This document shows positions 44,116 to 53,939 of a stretch of 64,000 bases of DNA, in pieces; position 1 is the stretch's first letter; each line of letters begins with the position of its first letter. Made by a program: the position numbers and the translations under genes. The DNA is from Caldilineaceae bacterium (lineage in GTDB: Bacteria > Chloroflexota > Anaerolineae > Caldilineales > Caldilineaceae), in assembly GCA_020634815.1 (NCBI GenBank), contig JACKBA010000031.1, positions 1 to 64,000 on the forward strand, read 5' to 3'. The notes below the pieces were generated by a model. The model was given only the letters and a program-made list of their open reading frames with translations. It was not told the origin of the DNA and did not search any database.

Positions 44116-45207
44116 GTGACAAGCCCCGGCTTGCTAGAGCGACTTCTGTACGCAGCCTGCGCCATGGTGATATGCGGCTGTCAATCCGGCGCGACGCAGT
44201 CGACACCCCCTGCACCAGTTGCCCAAAGTCTCGATACCGAGATCGTCTTTTACGCCTGGCCGGAGGATGCGACGTCTGTAGTATTTGATGCGTTCACGGC
44301 CGAGACAGGTATCAGGGTGCGTCACGAACCATTCGACTCGCTCGACGAGGCGGAAGAGGCGATCGAGCATGGTGGAGCAATCGATGTCGCAATCATGGAG
44401 AGCACACGCCTGCCCCGTCTGATCGAGGCAGGCGTACTCGCCGAGTTGAATTTTAGCCACATCCCCAACTTCAAGTATGTCTCGCAGAGTTTCCGCGATT
44501 TGAACTTTGATCCTGGCAACCGGCATTCCGTGCCGAACTCGTGGGGAACGACGGGGATCGTGGTGAGAACCGATCGCACGGCTCAGCCTATCGAGCGGTG
44601 GTCGGATCTGTGGCGGCCTGACCTTGCGGGACGGGTCGTGCTATGGGCGACGCAACCGCGCGACACGCTTGGCCTAGCGCTCCGTTCTTTGGGCTACTCG
44701 GCCAATTCAGCGAATCCGGCGGAGATTCAGGAAGCGGCCGATCATCTGGTCGAACTGGCGCCGCATGCGATCTGGTTGGAGGAGGCAGATTCGAGCGCGC
44801 CGTGGCTGATCGAAGACGATGCGGTAGCCGCCATGGGGTGGGCGTTTGACTTCTGGGCGCTCCAAGAGGCCGGCGTCCCGGCGGCCTATGTCCTGCCCGC
44901 TGACGGGGCCATGTTGTGGAACGACAACTTCGTGATCCCGGCGCATAGCACCAACAAGGACGCAGCCGAGGCGCTGATCAACTTCTTGCTCCGTCCTGAG
45001 ATTGCGGCCCAGGTTATCGAGGCAAACTACTATCCAATGGCCCATGAGACTGCGCGGGCATATGTCGATCCCGCGATCCGCGACGATCCGGTCGTCTATC
45101 CGACAAACGAAGCGTTGGCACACGCCGAGTTGCAGATGCCCCTCAGCGAGGAGGGGCAGATCCAACAGGACGCGGCCTGGCTCTACGTTCTGTCTTCCAT
45201 CCCATAA
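44116..45207 (+). CDS. PotD/PotF-like binding lipoprotein
   Basis: The protein has 363 residues starting from GTG at 44116, which gives a short lipoprotein signal with lipobox VICGC. Type II binding-protein features of the spermidine/putrescine branch follow: FYAWPEDATSVVFDAFTAET, NSWGTTGIVVRTD, LPADGAMLWNDNFVIPAHST, and EALINFLLRPEIAAQV. An in-frame ATG at 44041 is an alternative, but its N-terminus is less like a signal. No ABC permease or ATPase accompanies it; the next gene, 10 bases on, is a sensor kinase. It therefore may present the ligand to the kinase and not to a transporter. Confidence 0.8.
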   Translation: MTSPGLLERLLYAACAMVICGCQSGATQSTPPAPVAQSLDTEIVFYAWPEDATSVVFDAFTAETGIRVRHEPFDSLDEAEEAIEHGGAIDVAIMESTRLPRLIEAGVLAELNFSHIPNFKYVSQSFRDLNFDPGNRHSVPNSWGTTGIVVRTDRTAQPIERWSDLWRPDLAGRVVLWATQPRDTLGLALRSLGYSANSANPAEIQEAADHLVELAPHAIWLEEADSSAPWLIEDDAVAAMGWAFDFWALQEAGVPAAYVLPADGAMLWNDNFVIPAHSTNKDAAEALINFLLRPEIAAQVIEANYYPMAHETARAYVDPAIRDDPVVYPTNEALAHAELQMPLSEEGQIQQDAAWLYVLSSIP

Positions 45208-45217
45208 TCGCACTGTT

Positions 45218-47233
45218 ATGAAGTTACTGCCGTTGCATGATCGAGCCACGAGCGCATCTCAAGCGCAGCGCGCCATGAGCCTGCGTCACAAGATCCTGCT
45301 GCTGCTGTTGGCGATCATGGTTCCCATTGCGCTGCTGCTCAGCAGCGGCATCTACCATTTCGTGGCCAACAACGAGCGATCGGTGTGGCAGTCGCGCCAG
45401 TCCGACGCGTCCACGTTCGCCGCCACCGCGGTTTACGACTTCCTGGTGCGAATCCAGGATCTTCTGTATGTGGTCGGTGCGCATGAACACGATGTCGTCG
45501 AGGAACACAGCGAACTACTCAACACCTATCTTGCAAATAACCCGGCAATACTGGAGATCATCCTCACGGATCCATCGGGAAGAAGTATCGGCAACGCCTT
45601 CCGCGACAAACCGTTACTGGGCGATCTCTTTACCCTGCCGCAGTCGCGGTGGTTTGCCGTGGCAAAGGCTGGCGGCATGTACGTGGGCGGCCTTCAGGTT
45701 GCTGCGGACAACGATCCGTACATCGTCATGGCGGCGCCGGCGACAGGTGGCGGGACGGTCGCCGCACGCGTGAAGATGGACATCTTGTGGGACGTAGTTG
45801 GCAATATCAGCTTTGGCAAGTCGGGGCACGCATATGTTGTCACAGCGGATGGCGGCATCATTGCCCACCCGGACCCAGCCGTGGTTCTTGCCCATACGAC
45901 GCTCCAGGATCGTCCCGAACTGTTCCTGCAAACAACCACCCCGGACACATGGTCGGGCAACTACGAGAACTTCGAAGGGATTGTCGTCCAGAGCGTGGCC
46001 CGGGCAATCCCAGGAACCGACTGGACCATCGTTGCCGAAGTGCCGATCAGCGAGGCGCAATCCACCAGTCGTCTGGCAGTGACTTTCTTCCTATTTGGCG
46101 TCCTGCTATTTGGGACGCTTGTCATTGCGCCGATCTACTGGGCGCTGCGTCGTCTTGTCATCCAGCCGTTGGCCACAGTCCGAGCCGGCGCGTTGGAGAT
46201 CGCAAGCGGCAACCTCAACTATCGCATCGACCTGCCTCAGCGCGATGAGATTGGCCAGCTTGCCGCTGACTTCAACGTCATGGTGGGCGAGTTGCAGGCG
46301 CGAAATGTCGAGCTTTCGGCCAAGACTGACGCCTTGTCGGCCGAAGTCATCGAACATCAGGCGACGCAGGCTGCGCTGCGCTCGCTAAACGAGACACTGG
46401 AGGCGCGGATCGCCGAGCGCACGCGTGACCTCGAGGCGGCCAATCAGGATCTCATCCGCTCGAATCGCGAATTGCAGGAATTTGCCTTCGTCGCCTCCCA
46501 CGATTTGCAGGAACCGCTACGCAAGATCCAGGCATTTGGCGACCGTCTCCTGGAGCGCTACGCACCGCTGCTTGATGAGCGCGGGCAGGATTACCTGCGG
46601 CGCATGCAGGCCAGTTCGGAGCGCCTGCAGACCCTGATCGATGCGCTGCTCACCTACTCCCGGATCACCACCAAGGCACAACCATTCGTTCCAACCGATC
46701 TGAATCAGATCGCCGTCGATGTGTTGGCCGACCTCGATACGCGCATCGCGGAGACCGGTGGGCGGGTCTGCGTAGGTGAACTTGCGACAGTCTGCGCCGA
46801 TCCGCTGCAGATGCGGCTGCTCATCCAGAATCTGGTTGGTAATGCCTTGAAGTTTCACCATCCCGAGCGTTCTCCACACGTCACCGTCACGGGCGCATGG
46901 CGTGACAACCAGGACGTCAGTTCACCAAATGGACATGATGTCAGGCGCGTTTATGCGTTGCAGGTCAGCGACAACGGCATCGGCTTCGAGCGCGACTATG
47001 CAGAACGGATATTTCAGATGTTCCAACGCCTGCATGGACGCAGCGAATATGAAGGCACCGGCGTTGGGCTGGCGATCTGCCGGAAGATCGTCGAACGCCA
47101 CGGCGGCACGATCGTCGCTACGGCAGAACCGGGCCGCGGCGCGACATTTATGATTCTGCTCCCCGAACGACAGGCAGCGACGGCACCATCGACGGACGAG
47201 CAAAGGATGGCAAACAATGGGCAGACTGGTTGA
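45218..47233 (+). CDS. membrane histidine kinase with dCache sensor
   Basis: The protein has 671 residues. A transmembrane segment at about 20-42 and another at about 285-310 enclose an extracellular dCache-type sensor. A HAMP domain (LATVRAGALEIASGNLNYRI), a coiled coil, the dimerisation and phosphoacceptor helix with His428 (FVASHDLQEPLRKIQ) and the ATP-binding domain (LIQNLVGNALKF, SDNGIGF, GTGVGLAIC) follow. It is of the group whose response regulators are single REC domains. Such a regulator follows with a 17-base overlap. The ligand is perhaps the one bound by the lipoprotein at 44116. Confidence 0.88.
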   Translation: MKLLPLHDRATSASQAQRAMSLRHKILLLLLAIMVPIALLLSSGIYHFVANNERSVWQSRQSDASTFAATAVYDFLVRIQDLLYVVGAHEHDVVEEHSELLNTYLANNPAILEIILTDPSGRSIGNAFRDKPLLGDLFTLPQSRWFAVAKAGGMYVGGLQVAADNDPYIVMAAPATGGGTVAARVKMDILWDVVGNISFGKSGHAYVVTADGGIIAHPDPAVVLAHTTLQDRPELFLQTTTPDTWSGNYENFEGIVVQSVARAIPGTDWTIVAEVPISEAQSTSRLAVTFFLFGVLLFGTLVIAPIYWALRRLVIQPLATVRAGALEIASGNLNYRIDLPQRDEIGQLAADFNVMVGELQARNVELSAKTDALSAEVIEHQATQAALRSLNETLEARIAERTRDLEAANQDLIRSNRELQEFAFVASHDLQEPLRKIQAFGDRLLERYAPLLDERGQDYLRRMQASSERLQTLIDALLTYSRITTKAQPFVPTDLNQIAVDVLADLDTRIAETGGRVCVGELATVCADPLQMRLLIQNLVGNALKFHHPERSPHVTVTGAWRDNQDVSSPNGHDVRRVYALQVSDNGIGFERDYAERIFQMFQRLHGRSEYEGTGVGLAICRKIVERHGGTIVATAEPGRGATFMILLPERQAATAPSTDEQRMANNGQTG

Positions 47234-47672
47234 TTCCATCACAATCTTGGTCGCAGAAGACGATCCGGACGATCAGTTGTTGACGCGCGAAGCCTTGGAA
47301 GAGAATCGCCTCAGCAACGAGCTATTTTTCGTCAACGATGGCGTCGAGTTGCTTGACTATCTGTATCGACGCAATAGATACGCCGATCCGGCCAGTTCGC
47401 CGTATCCCGACTTGATCTTGCTCGACCTGAACATGCCGCGTATGGATGGGCGCGAGGCGTTGGCACACATCAAGGCGGATCCGGCGCTGCGGCGCATCCC
47501 GGTCGTCGTGCTGACTACCTCCAAGGCCGAAGAGGATGTTTTTCGCAGCTATGATCTGGGCGCCAACTCATTTGTTATCAAGCCCGTAACATTTGAGAGA
47601 CTCGTTGCCGCCGTTCGCACGATCGCCGAGTACTGGTTTTCGATCGTCCGGCTACCCAGCCACGAGCAGTGA
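47217..47672 (+). CDS. single-domain response regulator, Rcp1-like
   Basis: The protein has 151 residues and only a REC domain. The phosphoacceptor is Asp70 in LILLDLNMPRMDG, with the acidic pair DDPDD near the start and the Lys in FVIKPVTFERLV. It lacks an output domain, as for Rcp1-type partners of phytochrome-like kinases. Its ATG lies inside the end of the kinase gene, so the two are translated together. It passes phosphate on by protein contact, possibly to the hybrid kinase at 47709. Confidence 0.9.
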   Translation: MGRLVDSITILVAEDDPDDQLLTREALEENRLSNELFFVNDGVELLDYLYRRNRYADPASSPYPDLILLDLNMPRMDGREALAHIKADPALRRIPVVVLTTSKAEEDVFRSYDLGANSFVIKPVTFERLVAAVRTIAEYWFSIVRLPSHEQ

Positions 47673-47708
47673 ACCAACCTTGCAAACCAATGGAAAGCCT
47701 CGAACTCT

Positions 47709-49325
47709 ATGAACACGTTACGCCTGCTGATTATTGATGACGACGAAGATGACTTTCTGCTGACGAGTGATCTACTGAACCAGGTGGCAGGCCAGCCCGT
47801 GCATGCGACCTGGGCCGAGTCCTATGAGGCCGCCCTGGCATACATACGGCGTGACGATCATGACATCTGTCTCGTCGATTATCGTCTTGGCGCCCACGAT
47901 GGGCTGGAGCTGATCAAGACGGCGGTGGCGTTGGGCTGCCGGGCGCCGATGATCCTCATGACCGGGCAGGGCGACCATTCGATCGACCTGTTGGCAATGC
48001 AGGCCGGAGCTGTCGATTACCTCGTCAAGGGCGAGGTCGACGCCGCGATGCTCGAGCGATCTTTGCGCTATGCGCTGGAGCGCAGTCACATCATGCAGGC
48101 ACTTATCGCAGCGAAGGCGACCGCCGAACAGGCTAACAAGGCCAAATCGCAATTTCTGGCCAACATGAGCCACGAGATTCGTACGCCGCTCAACGCCATC
48201 CTCGGCTCAGCCGAATTGGTGCAGGCTGCCTGCACCGATCCCGAGGTGCGGGAGTACTTGCAGATCATCCAGTCAAGCGGTGCGATGCTGCTGAACGTAA
48301 TCAACGAGATCCTGGACTTCTCAAAGATAGAGTCGAGCGAAGTTCATCTTGAGCGGCTGCCGACGGTTCTGGATGACCTCCTCGAAAACCTGGCGGGCAT
48401 CTTCCAGACGCTGGCACGGGGCAAGTCGCTGACGCTCACATGGTCACGCGACGGAGCCGTTCCGGCGCAAATCTACAGCGACCCGACGCGCCTGCGCCAG
48501 ATCCTGACGAACCTGCTCAGCAACGCGGCCAAGTTCACGAGCGAAGGAAGCGTGACGATCACGATTGCGCTCGACGAAGATCAGCCGCGCAGGCTGCGGT
48601 TTTCGGTCGCTGATACAGGGATCGGCATCGCCTCAGCCAGCCAGGCAGGTCTCTTTCAACCGTTTCATCAGGTGGATGCATCGACGACCCGGCGCTTTGG
48701 CGGCACGGGTTTGGGACTGGCCATCTGCAAGCGGTTGGTGGAAGCGCTCAACGGCACAATCTGGGTGGAGAGCGAGCCTGGCCATGGCACCACGTTTCAC
48801 TTCACGCTCCCGTACGAGCCGGTGGTCGAAAATACCGCCCTCGGCGCCAAGCCAACCTACACTACTACCGATTCCACAAATGAGCAGGCGACCGCGAGTT
48901 CGCCTGACGTCGAGCCCCTGGCCATTCTGCTGGCTGAGGACAACATCGTCAACCAGAAGGTGACGATCGCTATTCTGCGCCGCATTGGCTATCGCTGCGA
49001 TGTGGCCGAAAACGGCGCGGCCGTGTTGGAAATGGTCCGGCAACGTCGCTACGACCTGGTGCTCATGGATCTGCACATGCCCGTGATGGATGGTTATGAA
49101 GCTACCCGGCACTTGCTGAGCGCCGAGGCAGCCACCGAGCGGCCCATTGTCGTTGCGCTTACGGCCGCCGCAATGGCCGAAGATCGCGACCGGTGTCGCG
49201 CGGCCGGCATGGATGACTTCCTCGCAAAGCCGGTCGGGCAGAAGGAGTTGCTGGATGTCATCACCCGCTGGCGTGAGACGATCGAAGCACGGCGGCACGA
49301 ACCGGTAAGGTCGTGGTCGCTGTGA
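47709..49325 (+). CDS. hybrid histidine kinase REC-HisKA-HATPase-REC
   Basis: The protein has 538 residues and no membrane segment. An N-terminal REC (LLIIDDDEDDFLLTSD, DICLVDYRLG) is followed by HisKA with His155 (LANMSHEIRTPLNAILG), then HATPase_c (ILTNLLSNAAKFT, GTGLGLAICKRLVEAL) and a C-terminal REC with Asp454 (LVLMDLHMPVMDG). It may receive a signal through the N-terminal REC from the kinase system at 45218-47672 and relay it inside the cell. The final target is unknown, since no output domain and no DNA-binding protein is near. Confidence 0.9.
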   Translation: MNTLRLLIIDDDEDDFLLTSDLLNQVAGQPVHATWAESYEAALAYIRRDDHDICLVDYRLGAHDGLELIKTAVALGCRAPMILMTGQGDHSIDLLAMQAGAVDYLVKGEVDAAMLERSLRYALERSHIMQALIAAKATAEQANKAKSQFLANMSHEIRTPLNAILGSAELVQAACTDPEVREYLQIIQSSGAMLLNVINEILDFSKIESSEVHLERLPTVLDDLLENLAGIFQTLARGKSLTLTWSRDGAVPAQIYSDPTRLRQILTNLLSNAAKFTSEGSVTITIALDEDQPRRLRFSVADTGIGIASASQAGLFQPFHQVDASTTRRFGGTGLGLAICKRLVEALNGTIWVESEPGHGTTFHFTLPYEPVVENTALGAKPTYTTTDSTNEQATASSPDVEPLAILLAEDNIVNQKVTIAILRRIGYRCDVAENGAAVLEMVRQRRYDLVLMDLHMPVMDGYEATRHLLSAEAATERPIVVALTAAAMAEDRDRCRAAGMDDFLAKPVGQKELLDVITRWRETIEARRHEPVRSWSL

Positions 49326-49498
49326 CCCCGCCGCATGAGCACGCGTCCGGCTCACCCGAGTCCCCCTGCTCTTGGACATTGACAGCCACACCGTAGTCCT
49401 CGCCATAGCACACTTTGTGTTCAGCCGTTCGGTGGTACAATGCCGCCTTTGCAGCATCGCGCGGTGCGATCGGGCTGCGATTGGGAGCATTTGTGAAT

Positions 49499-51760
49499 AT
49501 GCGATATCCCGTCCGGGGTGTGCCGGCCGCTCGGCTCAAGTACGGTTTGCCGCCACTGTTTGCGCTCTGCCTGTTATGTGCCGGCGTCCTCGCCGGCACC
49601 GTGCGCGCTCAGAGCATAACGCCACTGTCGCTGCCACCTGGCTTTAGCGATGACAGCATCATCACGGGGCTGCTCGCCCCACGTGCGGCGGTATTCACCC
49701 CGGACGGTCGCATTCTGGTGCTGGAACGCGGCTCGGGGACGACCAATGACCAGAACACCGCCAGCGTGCGCGTCTTCAAGAGTGGGCAATTGCTGCCCGA
49801 CCGCGCGCTCACGCTCGACGTGTGCGGCGACAGCGAGCGCGGCCTGCTGGGGATTGCGCTCGACCCTGACTTCGCCACAAACGGGTATGTCTATCTCTAC
49901 TACACGCGGCAGGCCAGCCAGGGCGCCGCGTGCGCGTACAACTATCACCCCGACCCGACCGGGCTCGTCGGGCCGCGCAATCGCGTTTCCCGATTCACCA
50001 TGGCCGGCGACACCATCGACCCGGCGTCAGAGATCGTTCTGATTGACGGCATCGTCACCAGCGTCGGCTATCACAATGCCGGCGACCTGCACTTCGGCCA
50101 GGATGGCTATCTGTACATCTCGACCGGCGAAGGGGGCATTTCGAGCCTTGCCGCCACTAACGACAATCTCAACGGCAAGATCCTGCGCATACTCCCCGGC
50201 AACGGCCCGGCAGGCGGATACAGCACCGCAGGCAATCCGTTTGATGGCGCCGCCGGTGCGCGCTTGTGCGGGGTCGACCTAGTGACCTTCGGCAACGGCC
50301 CTTGCCGCGAGGTGTACGGCCTCGGGCTGCGCAACCCCTTCCGGTTCGCTTTGCGTCCGGGTACCAACGACCTCTACGTGGGCGATGTCGGTGGCGGCGT
50401 CTGGGAAGAGGTCAACGAAATGAAGAGTGGTGGGGGGAACTATGGCTGGCCCGAACGTGAAGGCTTTTGCAGCAATGGCACATTGTGCAGCCCACCCTAT
50501 TCGACGCCGCCAAGCTACCGCGATCCGACATATGCCTACGCACATGTCGATGCCGGCGCCAACGTCGACTCCGCAATCATCGGCGGCGCGTTCTACACCG
50601 GCACGGTCACCGGCCTGCCCTATCCCGCGCAATATGCCGGGAACTACTTCTTCGCCGACTTCGTGCGCGGCTTCATCCGGCGCATGGTGCGGGATTCAGG
50701 CTCTGGCGCGTGGTCTGTGGCGGAGCCAGACTTCGCCACCGGCGGCGCCGGCATCGTCGGACTGATCACCGGGTTGGACGGCAATCTCTATTATCTTGCG
50801 GCAGGAAGCGACCAACGAGACGGCGAACTGCGCCGCATTCGCTATGCAGGCAGCGAGAACCAGGCGCCGTTTGCCAAGCTGACCGTCACGCCCGGCGGCG
50901 GCCCAATCGAAACTGTTTTCATCTACTCGGCACTGGGCTCGTTCGACCCCGACCAGAGTGTGCCATTGACTTATACGTGGGATTTTGGCGACGGCAGCAG
51001 CATCGCCACAACCATGCTGACCGTTACGCACGTGTACACGGCGGCGGGCGCCAAGACCGTCACGCTCACCGTTACCGACAGCGGCACACCGCCGCGCGTC
51101 TCGCCTGCAGCACATGCGACCATTTTTCCAGGCGACGAACCCCCGACTGCGACGATCCGGCTGGAAAACGTGACGGCGCCAGGCCGGCCACGCTATTTCG
51201 TCGGCGACACGTGGGGCTTTGATGTCGCCGCAGCCAGCAGCGACGTGGTCACCTGCACCTGGAAGGTGGATTTCCACCACAGCGACCATTCACACCCGTT
51301 TCTGCCCAGTCCGCCGCCCGAGCAGCGCACGTTCGTCACCAACTACAATGAATCGGAGCCGGACGTCTGGTATCGCGTTTGGCTGACCGTTGCCGACACC
51401 TTTGGCCAGGAAACACGGGTCTACAGCGATGTATTGCCTGCGCTGGCCACGCTGCGCTTTGACACGGAGCCGACCGGGCTCAACCTGAAGATCGGCGAGC
51501 AGCAGGTGACTGCACCCTACGAGATTTCTCGCGTCGTCGGCGTCGACATTTCGGTGACGGCCCCGCTGACTCAGCCGTTCTCCGGATTATCGTACTATAG
51601 TTTCCGGGAGTGGTCCGACAGGGGCGACCGGCAGCACGTCGTGTCTGTCCCCGACAGCAGTGGCGAGTTTGTGGCGGCGTACAGGCTCATCATCACCGAT
51701 GTTTTCCCGGCACCCCAAGAATGGAGCATCTATCTGCCTGCGCTCTCAACGGAACCATAG
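49499..51760 (+). CDS. secreted glucose/sorbosone dehydrogenase-type protein with PKD domain
   Basis: The protein has 753 residues. After a signal peptide (PPLFALCLLCAGVLAGTVRA) comes a six-bladed PQQ-type propeller (about 45-440) with GRILVLERG, ERGLLGIALDPDFATNGYVY and GYHNAGDLHFGQDGYLYIST. A PKD domain (about 480-570; LTYTWDFGDGSS) and a further beta domain follow. It ends with EWSIYLPALSTEP, the LP-type tail. Proteins of this GSDH family oxidise sugars at the cell surface with PQQ as cofactor. A GTG two codons upstream (49493), better spaced after GGGAG, could also be the start. Confidence 0.85.
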   Translation: MRYPVRGVPAARLKYGLPPLFALCLLCAGVLAGTVRAQSITPLSLPPGFSDDSIITGLLAPRAAVFTPDGRILVLERGSGTTNDQNTASVRVFKSGQLLPDRALTLDVCGDSERGLLGIALDPDFATNGYVYLYYTRQASQGAACAYNYHPDPTGLVGPRNRVSRFTMAGDTIDPASEIVLIDGIVTSVGYHNAGDLHFGQDGYLYISTGEGGISSLAATNDNLNGKILRILPGNGPAGGYSTAGNPFDGAAGARLCGVDLVTFGNGPCREVYGLGLRNPFRFALRPGTNDLYVGDVGGGVWEEVNEMKSGGGNYGWPEREGFCSNGTLCSPPYSTPPSYRDPTYAYAHVDAGANVDSAIIGGAFYTGTVTGLPYPAQYAGNYFFADFVRGFIRRMVRDSGSGAWSVAEPDFATGGAGIVGLITGLDGNLYYLAAGSDQRDGELRRIRYAGSENQAPFAKLTVTPGGGPIETVFIYSALGSFDPDQSVPLTYTWDFGDGSSIATTMLTVTHVYTAAGAKTVTLTVTDSGTPPRVSPAAHATIFPGDEPPTATIRLENVTAPGRPRYFVGDTWGFDVAAASSDVVTCTWKVDFHHSDHSHPFLPSPPPEQRTFVTNYNESEPDVWYRVWLTVADTFGQETRVYSDVLPALATLRFDTEPTGLNLKIGEQQVTAPYEISRVVGVDISVTAPLTQPFSGLSYYSFREWSDRGDRQHVVSVPDSSGEFVAAYRLIITDVFPAPQEWSIYLPALSTEP

Positions 51761-51861
51761 ACCGTTGCCGGCCGCGCTCGCCAATCCTGCGCCTGCCAGA
51801 AACCAGGCGCAGGACGTAATGGCGCTTGGTGGTTTCGTACGATCAGCGCGAAACTTCAGCT

Positions 51862-52557
51862 ATGATAAAAAGGCTGCGTACCCTACCACTTGGTCTCGCG
51901 CTCGTTGCCGTCGCTTCTTTTGGATTGGCGGCATGCACCTACACCTTCAACGAGGGCGCGTTCGAAACGTTCGACGTGCAGAACGCGCTCGTCATATCCG
52001 ACAACCTGAGCTTTGTCGAGGATCTTGGCGAAGCGCACATTCAGCCGGACACGACCCCTGATTTCTGGGAAATTCGCATCGCTGGAGAGAATGGGTATCA
52101 AACGATCGGGATGGGTGGCAGCAAAGCCTTCTCCGAGTTGCCCGCGGCAACTGCCGAGGCCGTGCAAAGCCTCGAACTGATGGAGGGTGCGCCGATCTTC
52201 TGCGGCGACGGCCCTCGCTTTGCCTGCTACGTCTACATCATCTCGGTCACCGGGGATGCCATTGAGGTTGTCAGCAATGCCGACGAATTGGTGCACTTCC
52301 TCGGCACGATCGACACGCCGTCCGAAGCGGCGCTCGTCGCCATGGCCGACAACTACTACTTCAGCGACGGCTGGATCCGCCAGGATGGCACGCGCTATAC
52401 GGTTCTCGCCACGGCGATCGAGAAGGGTCAGCCGTGGGAGTGTACGCCGGGAAGCGTGAAGCTGACGACCTACCAGGTGCTGCTCGAGATTGGCGAACTT
52501 GGGCGCATTGACGTCGTCGCCCGCAAACACCTGGAAGATCGGTGCGTGGACTTCTGA
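51862..52557 (+). CDS. lipoprotein of unknown function
   Basis: I do not recognise a family for this 231-residue protein. It has a lipoprotein signal (LPLGLALVAVASFGLAAC, Cys near residue 25). The rest is mostly beta with several acidic patches. Conserved-looking cysteines appear at FCGDGPRFACY and near the end (CTPGS, DRCVD), which suggests disulfides outside the membrane. A region DNYYFSDGWIRQDGTRYTVL could be part of a ligand-binding pocket. It is 101 bases downstream of the GSDH gene. The ATG at 51862 is preferred because it starts the signal peptide. Confidence 0.7.
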   Translation: MIKRLRTLPLGLALVAVASFGLAACTYTFNEGAFETFDVQNALVISDNLSFVEDLGEAHIQPDTTPDFWEIRIAGENGYQTIGMGGSKAFSELPAATAEAVQSLELMEGAPIFCGDGPRFACYVYIISVTGDAIEVVSNADELVHFLGTIDTPSEAALVAMADNYYFSDGWIRQDGTRYTVLATAIEKGQPWECTPGSVKLTTYQVLLEIGELGRIDVVARKHLEDRCVDF

Positions 52558-52569
52558 CCGGGGTCGCCG

Positions 52570-53535
52570 CTATTCGTCGCGCAGATCTGCCCCTGTGTAG
52601 GCTAGGAAGACATCGCCCAGACTGGGGCGGTTGACGTTCACCTGCGTTACATGGAAACCGGCGGCCGCAGCAGCCCCGATGAGCCCCGCCAGCCGTCGCT
52701 CGCCGTCGTCGACTCCAATCTGAACGCGTACCAGACCGTCAGCCGCGTGCTCCGTCACACGCGTGACAAAGTCCAACGCGCGCACGGCGCCAAGCAGGCC
52801 GGCCACATCGCCGTTTCCCGCCAGCGTCACGACATCAGCCCCCATCTGCCGCACGAGTTCGCCGGGTTGGCCCTCGACGACCAGTTGCCCGTGGTCGATG
52901 ATTCCCACCCGATCGGCCAGCGCCTCAGCCTCCTCCATGTAGTGCGTGGTGAGCAGCACGGTGATGCCCTGCTCATTGCGCAGGCGGCGGATGTGGCGCC
53001 AGATGCTGCTGCGGTTCTGCGGGTCCAGCCCTTGTGTCGGCTCGTCCAGAAAGAGCACCTGCGGGGCCGAGAGCAGGCCGCGCGCCAGCTCCAGCCGCCG
53101 CTTCATGCCGCCCGAATAGGTGCCGGCCTTGCGATCAAGCGCATCGGTCAGCTCGACCAGGGCGCCCAGCGTCGCAATACGCTCCTGGCGCACGGCGCGG
53201 CTCAGCCCGTACAGGCGGGCGTGAAAGTCGAGCACCTGGCGGCCGGTGAGGTCAGCGTCCACCACGATCTCCTGAAAGGTGACGCCGATGCGCCGGCGCA
53301 CTTCATCCGCCTGGGTTGCCACGTCACAGCCGGCGACCGTCGCCGTACCTGCCGTCGGCATCAGCAGCGTAGTAAGGACCGAGATCAACGTAGTCTTGCC
53401 GGCGCCATTGGGTCCGAGGAGCGCGTAAATTTCGCCGGCATGCACCTGAAAGGCGACGCCGCGCAGGGCATGAACTGGCTCGCCGTCCTTTACATCGTAA
53501 CGCTTTTCCAGCGCGGTGGTTTCGATAGCGTTCAT
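52570..53535 (-). CDS. ABC transporter ATPase, DrrA-like
   Basis: The protein has 321 residues. Walker A is LLGPNGAGKTTL, the signature is YSGGMKRRLELARGL, and Walker B is LFLDEPTQGLDP followed by the H-loop TTHYMEEAE. The C-terminal extension of about 90 residues (GADVVTLAGNGDVAG and beyond) is that of the DrrA branch, which exports drugs or lipids with a DrrB permease. The frame is open upstream but the ATG at 53535 begins at the family N-terminus. The only membrane gene beside it codes for a small four-segment protein, so a partner permease is missing or lies elsewhere. Confidence 0.9.
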   Translation of the reverse strand: MNAIETTALEKRYDVKDGEPVHALRGVAFQVHAGEIYALLGPNGAGKTTLISVLTTLLMPTAGTATVAGCDVATQADEVRRRIGVTFQEIVVDADLTGRQVLDFHARLYGLSRAVRQERIATLGALVELTDALDRKAGTYSGGMKRRLELARGLLSAPQVLFLDEPTQGLDPQNRSSIWRHIRRLRNEQGITVLLTTHYMEEAEALADRVGIIDHGQLVVEGQPGELVRQMGADVVTLAGNGDVAGLLGAVRALDFVTRVTEHAADGLVRVQIGVDDGERRLAGLIGAAAAAGFHVTQVNVNRPSLGDVFLAYTGADLRDE

Positions 53536-53543
53536 AGCCGGCC

Positions 53544-53939
53544 CTATCGGCTCGTGATGCGCCAGACGCCCAGGCCCATAACGGCGCCGGTCACCAGAAC
53601 GCCGATCAGCGCCGTCTGGAACTTCGTTCGGTCGGCTGTTGCGCCCTTGACGCGCATCCAGGTGACGTGCGCGATGCCGACGGCGACAAGCATGGTCAGC
53701 GGGTGCTCCCACGCCGAAAGCGGCGGCAGTTTCCAGGCGGCAGCCATGATCCAGAGCACCAGTCCCAACAGCAACTGGATGTCGTAGACGATGGGCAGCG
53801 CCATGCCGATGCGCTGATCCCACACGCCCCACGCACGGCCGCGGATCAAGCCGGCGGCAAACATGACGACGGCGACCACGGTCGCCAGGATTACCACGTA
53901 GCGCCAGCCGGAATGGGCATAGAAGACAAATTGCGTCAT
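53544..53939 (-). CDS. small membrane protein with four hydrophobic segments
   Basis: The protein has 131 residues and four transmembrane segments, including YVVILATVVAVVMFAAGL and LLLGLVLWIMAAAW. The beginning FYAHSGWRYVVIL has the HSG.RY motif of a small family of unannotated membrane proteins; I know of no function. It lies 8 bases upstream of the ATPase gene on the same strand, so they are co-transcribed. It is too small to be a DrrB permease. Confidence 0.65.
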   Translation of the reverse strand: MTQFVFYAHSGWRYVVILATVVAVVMFAAGLIRGRAWGVWDQRIGMALPIVYDIQLLLGLVLWIMAAAWKLPPLSAWEHPLTMLVAVGIAHVTWMRVKGATADRTKFQTALIGVLVTGAVMGLGVWRITSR

